Below, piece by piece: positions 48,530 to 59,945 of a stretch of 64,000 bases of DNA. A program made the translations under genes and the position numbers. The DNA lies in contig CM073886.1 in the NCBI GenBank assembly GCA_037176705.1, positions 21,685,501 to 21,749,500 of the forward strand. The letters run 5' to 3'. A model generated the notes under the pieces. That model worked only from the letters and a program-made list of their open reading frames with translations. It was not told the origin of the DNA and searched no databases. Position 1 is the stretch's first letter. Each line of letters begins with the position of its first letter. This stretch comes from Molossus alvarezi. Taxonomy: Eukaryota; Chordata; Mammalia; Chiroptera; Molossidae.

Positions 48530-49615
48530 CTTTCTTATCTCTGCTTATCTACCACTTCTCCTCTATTGGCCCTTTTACATTTGGCCTCAGCCACGCCCAA
48601 GTCTCTTAAAAATAAACTTTTTATAGCACCACCTCCTCTCCCAGATGACAATGTGACCACTCAGCTTCCAGTTTCTGCCAAAGAGCAAGTGGTCCATGCC
48701 TTCCAGTGTGATCACTGTCTTTTCTGCCCAGAGAGCAATCTGTCCTTTAGCTCCACATCCTCACCTTTCATTCACTTTTCAACTCACTCTGTGCTGTTCA
48801 TAGTCCTCACCCCTCCACAGAAACAGTACTATGCCAGTGCTGTCCAATCAAAATACAATGCAATCCACATATATAATTTTACATTTTATTGTACAAACAA
48901 GTGGAATCAATGCTAACAGGGTATCTTATTCAACCCAATATATCCAAAATGTTATCATTTCAATGTGCAATCACTATAAAAGTGATCAATGAGATATTTT
49001 ACATTCTTTCTCTTTCATAGTAATGTGAAATCCAACGTGAATTTTACATGTAGAGCACAGCTCAGAGTGGCATTACTTCCACTGCTCAGTAGTCACATGT
49101 GGTTAGTGGCCATCATATTGGACATCTATGCTCAAGATGATCTTTGGGTGGATATGTCCCACAAGCCTTTTCAGACCTGGGGTTACTGGATCTTTGGCTA
49201 CTGACTATTACCTCTCTTTTCTCCTTGTCCACTCTCCTCCACTGTTTTCTGAGAAACGTTTTCTACTTGTCCTTCTCCTACATCCCTGATCTTTTCTTCT
49301 CATTGGGAGCTCTTCTTTCACTCACCTCTTAAAGAGTTGGTGTTCCGGCAGGTTCTGTGTTCTGTCCATTGGTCCTCTCTCAGTAGATTGGTTATTTGGA
49401 AATTTTATCCATTCTTTATGTTTTAATTACTGTATATGCTGATGGATCTCAATTCCATATCATTAGGCCTTCCCATTCCACTTGGCATCTATATCCAAAT
49501 CTTTGGGCATTCATGATACCCTATTAGCCAACTGAACTCAACGGAGTCTAAAACTGACCTTATAATCCACCATCAGAACCTGCTCAGTGAATGACACACA
49601 GTCCATGGGACACCC
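48530..49615 (+). repeat. L2 LINE internal region split by a hAT element
   Basis: Left half 48530-48830 and right half 49135-49615 ('ggttctgtgttctgtccatt', 'gatggatctcaattccatat', 'catctatatccaaatctttg') follow the order of the L2 ORF2 3' third. The middle is a MER33-type insertion. Confidence 0.5.
48835..49132 (+). mobile_element. hAT-Charlie transposon, MER33-like
   Basis: About 300 bp with visible terminal inverted repeats: 'cagtgctgtccaat' at the left and 'attggacatctatg' at the right. Inside: 'caacccaatatatccaaaat', 'gagatattttacattctttc', 'cacatgtggttagtggccat'. The family name is from memory. Confidence 0.75.
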
Positions 49616-49633
49616 AGACCAGAAATCCTAGAC

Positions 49634-49805
49634 CAGTGGTTCTTGGCAGGAGGTGACTATGCCCCCAGGAGTCGTTTGGCAATGTCTAGAGACATATCTA
49701 ATTCTCAAAGCTTCAAGGGAGGGGTGTAAATGGATAAAAACCAGGAATGCTGCTGAACATCTTATAATACACAAGAAAACTCCCCACAAGAAAGAATTAT
49801 CTAAT
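49634..49805 (+). mobile_element. MER20 hAT-Charlie transposon, 3' truncated
   Basis: 'ccagtggttcttggcaggag', 'tttggcaatgtctagagaca', 'aggaatgctgctgaacatct' and 'cccacaagaaagaattat' match MER20. The right end is replaced by LINE-1 sequence. Confidence 0.8.
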
Positions 49806-51003
49806 GAAATTGGATCCTTCTCTTTTATCATACACAACAATCAACTCAAAATAGATTAAAGGCTTAATCATAAGACCTGAAATTGTAAAATTCCTAGAAA
49901 AAAACATAGGGGAAATACTTTAAGACATTGGTCTTGGCAGCGGTTTCTCAGATATGACACTGAAGCACAGGCAACAAAAAACAGAAACAGACTAGTAGGA
50001 CTAAGCCAGCCTAACAGCTTGTGTACAACAAAGGAAAAAACAACAAAAGAGAATGAAAAGGCAACCTCCACAATGAGAGAAAATATTTGCAATTGTATAT
50101 CTGACAAAGGGTTAATTTCAAAAATATATTTAAAAATTTTACAACTAAATAACAACAAAACAAAAATAACCCATTTTTAAAAATGGGCTGAGGACCTGAA
50201 TAAACATTGCTTCAAGGAAGACATTTCTCCAATGTCCAACAGGTATATAAAAAGGTTCTGAACAACACTAATTACCAGGGAAATGCAAATCAAAACCACA
50301 AGGAGATATCAGCTCACACCTGTAAGGATGGCTATTCTCACAAAAACAAAAGATAACAAGTGATGATGGGTTGTGTACTGCAGGTGGGAATGTACATTGG
50401 TGCACCCACTATGGAAAACAACATGGAGGTTTTGCCAAAAAAAATTAAAAACAGAACTATCATATGATACAGCAATCCCACTCCTGGGGAATTGAACAAA
50501 ATTCTTGAAATCGGGATCTCAAAGGGATATTCTCACTCCCATATTCATTTGTAGCCAAGGTAAGGAAACAACCCAAACTTCCATCAAAAAATGAGTGGGT
50601 AAAGAAAATGTGGCATTATATTCATATGATCAAATATTATTCAGCCTTAAACAGGTATAAATGTTGCCATTGTGTCAACATGGATGAACCTGTAGGATGT
50701 TATGCTAAGTGAAATAAACTGGACACAAAAGGACAATTACTGTATAGTACTGCTTAAATGAGAAATCTAAATAGTCAAACTCATAGAAGCAGAGAGGAGA
50801 CTGGTGAATGCCAGGGGCTAGGGGAAGGAAATGGAATGGGGAGTTGCTGTTCAATGGGTATATTTACCTGTGGCAAGATGAGTAAATTCTAGAAATCTGT
50901 TGTAAAATACTATTACTATATTTAACAATACTGTATTGTACATTTAAAAACTTTTCAAGAGGGTAGATCTCATGTTCAGTGTTCTTACAATAATAATAAA
51001 ATG
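49800..51003 (+). mobile_element. 5'-truncated LINE-1, ORF2 end and 3' UTR
   Basis: About 1.2 kb. It begins inside the ORF2 C-terminal region ('aacaatcaactcaaaataga'), passes 'agctcacacctgtaaggatg' and 'tactatggaaaacaacatgg'-like motifs (here 'cactatggaaaacaacatgg'), then 'tggtgaatgccaggggctag' and the 3' end. Stops throughout; not coding. Older than the element at 53578. Confidence 0.88.
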
Positions 51004-51256
51004 ATTATCTATCTGCCCTCTGGTACAGCTCAGTGGTTGAGCATCGCCAGGTTGAACATCACTGAGAGGTCGCCGGTTCAACTTCCAGTCAGGGCACATG
51101 CCCATATTGTGGGCCAGATCCTCAGTGGGGGGCATGCAGGAGGCAGCCAATCAATGTTCTTTTTCATCGATGTTTCTATTTCTCTCTCCCTCTCCCTTCC
51201 TCTCTCTCTAAAATCAATAAAAAAGAAAAACTGAAAAAAGAATAAAAGAATTATCT
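51003..51256 (+). mobile_element. VES SINE, 'aaatcaataaa' tail type
   Basis: Head 'ctggtacagctcagtggttg', a small insertion-like duplication after 'gagcatcgcc', B-box 'gccggttcaacttccagtc', tail 'ctctaaaatcaataaaaaag'. It follows directly on the L1 3' end. 'attatcta' occurs on both sides. Confidence 0.93.
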
Positions 51257-51274
51257 AACTCAAAATGTCAAGAG

Positions 51275-51482
51275 TTTCACTGCTGAGAAATACTACTTCA
51301 AAGAGTAGCCCGTGGACTCACTGTATTAGCATCACATGGAGCCTAATAGACGTACATATTCGTGAGTCCCACTCCAGACTTCCTGGACTACAGTCTATGA
51401 AGTAGGGCCCAAAACCAGTGTTTTCACAAGCTCTCTAGGTGGTTCTTATGCACTCTTAAGTTGGTGAATCATTGCTCTAGGT
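51275..51482 (+). mobile_element. MER5A-type hAT transposon
   Basis: 'attagcatcacatggagcct', 'agtcccactccagacttcct' and 'tctctaggtggttcttatgc' follow MER5A; ends partly preserved. Confidence 0.75.
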
Positions 51483-52016
51483 AGAGACAACCTTAATGTC
51501 AAAGACATCTTTTGAGTTCCTGTTTTGTGTCAAGCATCAGAAAAAAAGGAAGACAGAGAAAAGGAAGCTCAAATTCAAAGTTTGAGTGAGCACATGACTT
51601 CAGCTTTCAGGATCAAATTTCCTGGGCATTCAGATGAATCACTTAACTCTCTTTTCCTCCTTTATTCCATTATTCCAGAAGAAATGAATTTGTAAAGTTC
51701 ATGGTCCAAAGCAACAAGTACATGATGCACAATCTGTTTCTTAGTCCTGGAGCTTGGAGCTAATTTCTCCAAGTTTGAAACCAAGAAATAGAGTAGTGCT
51801 TGGTGCATTGCCCATTAAAGAGAAATTGGAGTGGAAAGGAATGCAGGGAAATCCTCAAACCTTTTTACCCTATTACACTCAGTTTATATTTTAAAACATG
51901 AAAGTGCTCTTGAGACACGGAGATAAAGATATAAGCTGGATATAATAAGGAAAGAGGCCTTGAAGATTATTTAGGTTCAGTCAGCTGCTGGAGAGCCCTA
52001 GAAAGAATTAACTTCT

Positions 52017-52028
52017 CTAGAACCCACT

Positions 52029-52094
<66 letters not shown>

Positions 52095-52367
52095 TTTCTT
52101 TCTTTCTTTCTTTCTTTAATTTATTTTTTATCCTCACCCGAGGACATTTTTCAATATTTTGTTCAGATAGAGTAGGAGGGAGAGAGAGAGAAACATCAAT
52201 GTGAAAGGGACACATCGAGTGGCTGTCACCCGCACGACCCAACTAGGGCCGGGGACAAACTGCAACCAAGGTACATACCCTTAGTGGGAACTGAACCCGG
52301 GTCTCTCTGGACCACAGACCGACGCTCTAACTACTGAGAAAACCAGCCAGGGCTAGAATCCACTTCT
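52017..52367 (-). mobile_element. VES SINE with an expanded AAAG tail
   Basis: Reverse complement 'gccctggctggttttctcag', body, 'cctcgggtgaggataaaaaa', then a long (AAAG)n. The 15-bp target duplication 'ctagaacccacttct' (52017-52031) and 'ctagaatccacttct' (52353-52367) encloses both the SINE and the tetranucleotide repeat, so the repeat grew from the SINE tail. Confidence 0.96.
52028..52118. repeat. (TTCT)n microsatellite, about 22 units
   Basis: Near-perfect TTTC repeat with one 'ttcc' interruption near 52093; lies inside the target duplications of the SINE. Confidence 0.97.
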
Positions 52368-52399
52368 GATTCTGCCTTAACTGACTGTCAATTTCAAAG

Positions 52400-52700
52400 A
52401 AAAATTATTCCAGTTCAATACATTTTTATTAAGCATCTCTGATGAGCCAGGCATGGAGCTAGGTACTGGGGATGAAAAAAACAAGCAGGAAAAGTCTTCA
52501 ACCTTGGGAAGACAGGCTGGTGAACTCTCAATGAGAGAAGCATTGAGTGTATCAGGTGTGGGCCCTTCCCTCGAGAAACTAAGACCAGTTGGTCAGGAAG
52601 ACAAACAGGTCTTGCAATTGCAGGACAATGTGGTAAATACTGAAGTATGTACAAGAGGATGTGGAATAACATTGAGATGAGAAGTTCATTCATTCTGGGA
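52400..52700 (-). repeat. L2 LINE 3' end
   Basis: 'tttattaagcatctctgatg', 'agccaggcatggagctaggt' and 'actggggatgaaaaaaacaa' are the reversed L2 tail. Confidence 0.7.
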
Positions 52701-52959
52701 GATAAACGTTTTTATAAGAAGGCAAGGAGTTGAGTAGACAGACATTTGAGAGAGGCAAGACTGCAGGGAACAGAGGACAGGTTAGAAGTTATTTGAGTAT
52801 CATGTGGGGTCAATGAAAGGTGACCATACATTTCTTGCCATCCTCCCTATTGACAGATGGGTTCTTTCTCCTCCTCTTGAACCTGGCTGGCTCTGTGACT
52901 ATGTAACTAACGTAAAGTATCGGATAAAGAATTTACTGGATGGACCTAATATAAAAATG

Positions 52960-53577
52960 AAGATTTTTTAAAGAAGAAAAGCAGAGAACTTAAAGATAGA
53001 TTAATAGAAAGTACTCAACCTGAAAAAAAAGGAAAGATTTTTTTTAAATTAGCAAAGTCTAACACACCTGATTAACATGTGAAAGAAAAAGAAGGGGTTA
53101 GAAAAAATACTGAAGAATAATGATTAAAAACTCCCACACTTGGTGAAAGATCTAAATTTACAAATTCAGAAAGCCCAGAGAACCCCAAACAGAAGAAATG
53201 TGACAAAAACCACACAAGGCACATCACAGTTAAACTGATGAAAATCAAAAGAAAAAAAATATCTTGAAACTAGCAAGAGAAAAATGGCAGGAGATAATGA
53301 TCCAAAATTTTCAGTCTTAAGATTAGAAACTACAGAGTCAAGAAGACAGTGAAAACCATCTCTAAAGTGTTGGGGGGAAAAAAAACCCCAAAAACTAATC
53401 TCTATTTGGTGAAAATGCCCCTCAAGAATGTATGCAAATTAAAGACTTTTCAAATAAAAGGAGACAAAGAGAATTCATGGCCTGGCTGGCCGGTGCTTCA
53501 AGAAATGTTACAGGAAGTTCTTCAGGCTGAAACCCAAATTTCTTCAGGAAAAATGAGTGTTAAAAATGGTAACTATC
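52960..53577 (+). mobile_element. Old LINE-1, ORF1 C-terminal part (left piece of a split element)
   Basis: 'ctcccacacttggtgaaaga', 'agaaagcccagagaacccc', 'acatcacagttaaactgatg', 'tcaagaaatgttacaggaag' and 'ttcttcaggctgaaac' follow L1M ORF1 3' half. Stops and indels throughout. It stops at the target site of the younger L1 and resumes at 59609. Confidence 0.75.
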
Positions 53578-54368
53578 GGTTTTGGAAAATGGCAGCAGAG
53601 TGAATGGAAGCTATACAGATGATCTCCTAAGACCAAATGGGAATTACAACTAAAATAAAGATAAATTGTGGGGAAAAGCAACAGAAAAGCAGTGGGACAA
53701 TACCATATAACCAGGGACACTGGTAGGATCTGCGGAGGCGCAAGAGGGTGGTAGGCTGGGAGCCCACGGACAGCAGCAGTCTTAGCTGTGAACAGTGCCC
53801 TCGGAGAAAAAAGACCGAGCCTGATCCACAGTGCAGAGGGCTGGAACAGAGCACTGAATTGGCAACAGCCACTCACCTGGGGCACTGGCAGAGGGGGGGC
53901 AGACTGGACTGGAACTCTGTGGGGACACCTGGGATTTAGAGTGCACTCAAAGATTTTGCTGAGTTGTGGTCACAAAGGATGGTGGCCAGCTTGCTCCTTC
54001 CAGTGGGAAAAGCAGCAGCCCCTCCCTCTGAGATTCAGTCCCTTCCAGGTGAGGCAAAGAAATGCAAATTGAGGTTCATTAACAACCAGGATCTGTCCCA
54101 CCCTCTGGAAATCCTTTTAAGCAGAACACCAGGGCTACATTCCAAGACCCTGAGTAACTGAGACTAACAGCCTTCAGGCAAAAAGCTAGGGGATAACTGA
54201 AACTTTCCTGGGCTTGTAAATCTACCCAGGAAAGTAAGACTTGACAGTGGTGTTTAATGTGGGCCCACCCAAGCGCATCCAAACCCAGTAGAGGGAGCCA
54301 TAAACAGCAGAACACCAACACCCAGAGGGAAAGTTTGGCAGGCTCCAAAACCCACTGAGATAGCCAAA

Positions 54369-55170
54369 ATGGTGAAACAAAGAAACAAATCTCAAAGGAA
54401 AGAACAAGAGAACTCTATCGAAGATGAGGTAAATGAAATGCAGTTAAGCAAATTAGCAGAGGTAGAGTTAAGAGCCATGATCTTGAGGAAGCTCAACAGC
54501 ATGAGTAAGAATATGAACATGATGAGTAAAGATATAGAAACATTAAAAATCAACCAAGTGAAAATGAAGAATTACATAGCAAAAATAAAGAACACATTGA
54601 AAGGACTAACCAGCAGAGTAGAGGAAGCTGAGGACCAGATCAGTGAATTAGAAGACAGAGTAGAAAAAATCAGCCAATCAGAAAACCAAAAGGAAAAAAC
54701 AATTAAAAAATAGCTTAAGAGAACTGTGGGACAACTGGAAACATAATACCATTTGCATCCTAGGAGTCCCCAAAGAAGAAGAAAATGGGCAAGGGTTAGA
54801 GAATATATTTGAAGAAATAGTGAAGACAATTTTTCTAACTTGATGAAGGAAGAAGGCATTCAAGTTCAAGAAGCACAGAGAGCCCCAAGTAAGAAGAACC
54901 CAAACAGGCCCACACCAAGACACATAGTAATTAAAATGCCAAAAACTTAAAGACAAAGAGAGAATCCTAAATGCAGCAAGAGATAAGCAACAGGTTACCT
55001 ACAAAGGAACCCCCATAAGGCTATCATCTGACTTCTCAACAGAAACACTACAGGCCAGAAGGGAATGGCATAAAGTAATCGAGGTCATGAAAAAACAAGG
55101 ATCTGAATCCAAAACTACTCTATGCAGCAAAGCTATCATTCAAAATAGAAGGTCAAATAAAGAGCTTTTC
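54369..55170 (+). pseudogene. LINE-1 ORF1 (RNA-binding coiled-coil protein), broken
   Basis: The frame opens at ATG 54369 and runs 114 codons to a stop at 54711-54713. It includes the coiled-coil part with heptads ('SRVEEAEDQISELEDRVEKI'). Homology continues out of frame into the conserved C-terminal domain: 54950-55130 reads like 'ILNAARDKQQVTYKGTPIRL' then 'ETLQARREWHKVIEVMKK'. It would have bound L1 RNA as a trimer. Stops and shifts make it a pseudogene. Confidence 0.88.
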
Positions 55171-55174
55171 AGAC

Positions 55175-55199
55175 AAAAAAAAAAAAAAAAAAAAAAAAA
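55175..55199 (+). repeat. A25 homopolymer inside the LINE-1
   Basis: An unbroken run of 25 A at the ORF1 end, where related L1s have only a short A-rich stretch ('agacaaacaaaagctgag'). Confidence 0.97.
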
Positions 55200-55309
55200 G
55201 GCTAAGGGAATATATTAGCACCAAACAAACACTGTAAGATATGTTAAAAGGACTGCTATAATTAGTAGAAGAAATAGGAAGAAAAGCATAACCACACTAA
55301 ACAAAAATG

Positions 55310-58300
55310 GCAATAAATAAGTACATATCAATAACCACCTTAAATGTAAATGATTTGAATCCTCCGATAAAAACACACAGAGTAGCTGACTAGATAAGAA
55401 ATCATAACTCACATATATGTTGTTTACAAGAGACTCACCTCACAACAAAAGACTCACATAGGTTGAAAGTGAAGAGATGAAAAAAAATCTGTCAAGCAAA
55501 CGAAAAGAAAAAAAAAGCTGGGGTAGCAATACTCATATCTGATAAATTAGATTTCAAAATGAAGGCCATAACTAGAGACAAAGAACGCCACTACATAATA
55601 TTGAAAGAATCTATCTAACAGGAAGATATACATACGTTGGTAAACATATGTGAACCCAATATAGAAGCACCAACATATATTAAAAATCTTCTGGAGGACT
55701 TCAACAGAGAATCAACAGCAATACAATCATAGCAGGGGACTTCAACACCCTACTGACATCACTAGATAGATCATCTAGACTAAAAATTAACAAATACAGA
55801 CTCTAAATGAAGTGCTAGATCAAATGGATTTAATAGATATCTACAGAGAATTACACCACAAAACTGTAGAATTCACACTCTTCTCAAGTGCACATGGGAC
55901 ATTCTCAAAGATAGACCACATGTTAGGGCACAAACTAAGTCTCTATGAGTTCAAGAAGATTGAAATCATATTAAGCATCTTCTCAGATTACAGTGGCATG
56001 AAACTAGAAATCAATTGCAACAAGAACATGCAAAGACATTGGAACACATGGAAGCTAAATAGCATGTTATTGAACAATAAATGGGTTACCATGGAGATCA
56101 AGGAGGAAATTAAAAACTTCCTGGAAACCAATGAAAATGAACAAACAACAACACAAAATCTATGGGATGCAGCAAAAGCAGTTCTGAGCGGGAAGTTCAT
56201 AGCACTACAGGCCTACCTCTAGAAAGAAGAAAAAATTCTAATAGATTATCTAACCTCACAACTTAAATAACTAGAAAGCAAACAAAAATAAAACCCCAGA
56301 GCAAGTAGAAGGAAGGAAATAGTAAAGATCAGAGCAGAAACAAATGACATGGAGACCAAAAAAACAAATCAAAGGATCAATGAAACAAACAGCTGGTTCT
56401 TTGAAAAGATAAACAAGATTGATGGACCCTTGCTAGACTCACCAAGAAAAAAGAGAGAGAACTCAAATACACAAAATCAGAAATAAAAGAGGAGAAACAA
56501 TAACTGGCACCACAGAAATACAAAGGATTGTTAATAAATACTATGAACAATTATACGGCAACAAATTTGACAATCTAAGCAAAATGTACACATTTCTAGA
56601 AACACACTTTCCCAAAACTGAACTGGGAAGAGATAGAAAACTTGAACAGACCAGTAACAACAAAGGAAATTGAAGATGTAATCATGACTCTCCCAGCAAA
56701 AAAAGCCCAGGCCCTGATGGCTTCATGGAGCAGTTTTACTGAACATTCAAAAAAGAACTAATACTCATTCTCCTCAAACTATTTCAAAAAATTTAAGAAG
56801 AAAGACTTCCAAACTTGTTTTATGAGGCCAGCAAAATTCTAATTCCAAAACCAGAAAAAGTCACTACAAAGAAAGAAAACTACAAGCCAATATCCCTGAT
56901 GAACATAGATGCCAAAATCCTGAACAAAATACTAGCAAATCATATCCAGCAATACATAAAAAAAATTATTCACCATGACCAAGTGGAATTCATCCCAGGG
57001 ATGCAAGGCTGGTACAATATTCGCAAATCAATAAATGTGATACACCACATGAACAAAATGAAAGACAAAAATCATATGATCATATGAATAGACGCTGAAA
57101 AAGCATTTGACAAAATCCAGCACTCATTTCTGATAAAAATGCTCAGCAATGTGGGAATAGAGGGATCATATGTCTACATAATAAAGGCTATATATGAAAG
57201 ACCTACAGCCAACATCATACTCAATGGGCAAAAACTAAAAGCATTTCCCTTAAGAACAGGAACAAGGCAAGGATGCCCACTTTTGCCACTCTTATTTAAC
57301 ATAGTACTGGAAGTCTTAGCCACAGCAATCAGACACGAAGGAAAAATAAAAGGGATCCAAATTGGAAAGGAGGAAGTGAAAATGTCATTATTCGCAGATG
57401 ACATGATATTTTACATAGAAAACCCCAAAGACTCCATCAAAATCTATTAGACTTAATAAATGAATTTGGCAAAGTGGCAAGATACAAAATTAACTTCCAG
57501 AATTCGATGGCATTTTTACATGCCAATGATGAACTCACAGAAAGAGAAACTAAGAAAATAATCCAATTTACCATCGTAGCAAAAAAATTTAAGATACCTA
57601 GGAATAATAACCAAAGAAATAAAGGACCTATTTGCAGAAAACTACAGGTCATTGAAAAAATAAATAGAGGAAGATATAAAAAAGTGGAAGCACATACCTT
57701 GTTAGTGGATTGGAAGAATTAACATCATTAAAATGTCCATACTACCCAAAGCAATCTATAGATTTAATGCAATCCCCATCAAAATACCAATGACATACTT
57801 TACAGAACTAGAACAAATACTTCAAAAGTTCATATGGAACCAAAAAAGATCTCGAATAGTCAGAGAAATCTTGCAAAAGAAGAACAAAGTTGGAGGGATC
57901 ACATTACCAGATTTCAGGTTATACTACAAAGCCACTGTAATCAAAACAGCCTGGTACTGGCACAAGAACAAGCAGATAGATCAATGGAACAGAACAGAGA
58001 ACCCAGAAATGGACCCAAAACATTATGCTCAATTAATATTCGACAAAGGTTGCAAGAGCATACAATGGAGTAAAGACAGCCTCTTTAATAAATGGTGTTG
58101 GGAAAATTGGACAGTTACATGCAAAAAAATAAAACTAGACCATCAACTTACACCATACACAAGAATAAACTCAAAATGGAGAAAAGACTTAAATGTCACT
58201 CATGAATCCATAAAAATCCTAGAAGAAAATGTAGGCAACAAAATTTCAGACATCATATGCAGCAGAATTTTTACTAATACATCACCTAAGGCAACAGAAA

Positions 58301-59116
58301 CAAAGGAGAAAATGAACACATGGGACTACATCAATCACAAAAGTTCTGCACAGCAAAAGAAACAACCATCAAAATGGAAAGGCAACCCACTCTATGGGAG
58401 AGCATAATAACCAACGATACATCAGATTAGGCGTTAATTTCCAATATATAGAGAGTGCTCATACAACTCAACAAAAGGAAGACAAAGAGCCCAATTGAAA
58501 AATTGGCAGAGGAACTAAATAGATACCTCTCTAAACAGGACATACAAATGGCTAAGAGACATATGAAGAAATGCTCAACATCACTAATCATCAGAGAGAT
58601 GCAAATGAAAACAACAATGAGGTATCACCTCACACCTGTCAGAATGGCTGCCATCAACAAATCATCAAACAACAAGTGTTGGTGAGGGTGTGGAGAAAAG
58701 GGGTCTCTAGTGCACTGCTGGTGGGAATGCAAACGGGTGCAGCCACTATGGAAAACAATATGGTGTTAGCTCAAAAAATTAAAAATTGAATTGCCATTTG
58801 ATCCAGTGATCCCACTTCTAGGAATATTCCCTATGAAGGCTGACACACCAATCAGAAAGAATATATATACCTCCATGTTCATAGCAGCACTATTTACAAT
58901 AGCTAAGATCTGGAAACAGCCCAAATGTCCGTCAGTAGACGAATGGATAAAAAAGTAGTGTATATATACACAATGGAGTACTATGCAGCTGTAATAAAGG
59001 AAGAGCTCTTATCCTTTGAGACGATATGTAGGGACCTGGAAAGTATTATCCTGAATGAAACAAGCCAAACAGAGAAAGACAAGTATCATATGATCTCACT
59101 TATTTGTGGAATATAA
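55310..59116 (+). pseudogene. LINE-1 ORF2 (endonuclease and reverse transcriptase), broken
   Basis: Pieces of ORF2 in order: endonuclease start near 55315 ('AINKYISITTLNVN'), endonuclease 3' part 55812-56222 ('[10 protein letters not shown]', and '[11 protein letters not shown]' where active elements have SDH), fingers and palm 56815-57450 ('[20 protein letters not shown]', '[20 protein letters not shown]', catalytic 'FADDM'), then thumb and C-terminal pieces 57474-58407 and 58455-59116 ('[16 protein letters not shown]', '[14 protein letters not shown]', final 'DKYHMISLICGI'). At least six in-frame stops or shifts separate them. The endonuclease active-site His is Tyr. Confidence 0.9.
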
Positions 59117-59398
59117 TGAACATAACAGTCTGAAGAACAGAGTAGTCCCAGAAATGTGGAAGTAGGGCACAGACTGACAATCCCCAGAAGAGGGGTAGGG
59201 AGGAGAAATAAACCACAGAACTTATACACATGTATGCATAACCAATGGACATTGACAACAAAGCTGGGGACAGGGCGGAGAGGGAGGGGGAGGAGGGTGT
59301 CAATGTGGGAAAAAGGAGAAACATCTGTAACAAAAATAAATAAATAAAATAATATAAATAAATTATTAATTAATTAATCTAAAAAAATGGTAATTATC

Positions 59399-59612
59399 CA
59401 CAGCTGGTGTGGCTCAGTGGTTGAGCATCGACCCATGCACCAAGAGGTTGCCGGTTCGATTCCCGGTCAGGGCACATGCCCAGGTTGTGGGCCCGATCCC
59501 CAGTGTGGGGCATGCAGGAGGTGGCCAATTGATGTTTGCTCTCATCAATATTTCTACCTCTGTCTCCCTCTCCCTTCCTGATTTTCTGAAATCAATAAAG
59601 AAAAAAATTAAT
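59399..59612 (+). mobile_element. VES SINE, 'aaatcaataaa' tail type
   Basis: Well-preserved: 'cagctggtgtggctcagtgg', 'gaggttgccggttcgattcc', 'gcccaggttgtgggcccgat', tail 'ctgaaatcaataaagaaaa'. It sits immediately against the right target repeat of the full-length L1. Its intact A- and B-boxes make it the least mutated VES here. Confidence 0.95.
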
Positions 59613-59945
59613 TAAATTATCTGAGAAAATATAAAAGACTATTTTTCCTCTTAATTTTAAAAAATATACACATATATGACTGTTTCAAGCAAACATTCTT
59701 GCATTGTCTCCTGCGTGTTTAGTGTCTGTAGATGTGACTGGACATCCACTATCACATAAAGGGTGACAAGGCTGACACAGTGGAAAGTTTCTACATTGTA
59801 CATGGAGTGGTGCAATACTAACCCTCTGTGGCCTGTGAAAAGCTAAGCCCCCAGGCAATCAATTTAAAAATGCAAGACATATAGCTAAAACCCATAAAAA
59901 ATATTTAAAGTGAAATTCTATAGTATCCTACATTTTTTTGAAGGG
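59613..59945 (+). mobile_element. Old LINE-1, continuation (ORF1-ORF2 spacer)
   Basis: 'ttcctcttaattttaaaaaa', 'tatgactgtttcaagcaaac', 'tggaaagtttctacattgta' and 'aagacatatagctaaaaccc' match the L1M inter-ORF region that should follow the ORF1 piece at 52960-53577. Confidence 0.7.

Larger units (their letters stand above)
53562..59398 (+). mobile_element. Full-length bat LINE-1 with 16-bp target duplication
   Basis: A 5.8-kb element, 53578-59382: 5' UTR starting 'ggttttggaaaatggcagca', ORF1 from 54369, ORF2 from about 55310, 3' UTR ending 'acatctgtaacaaaaataaa' and an AT-rich tail. The flanks 'aaaaatggtaactatc' (53562-53577) and 'aaaaatggtaattatc' (59383-59398) differ at one base. Both ORFs carry stops and frameshifts, so it is not active. 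Confidence 0.95.
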
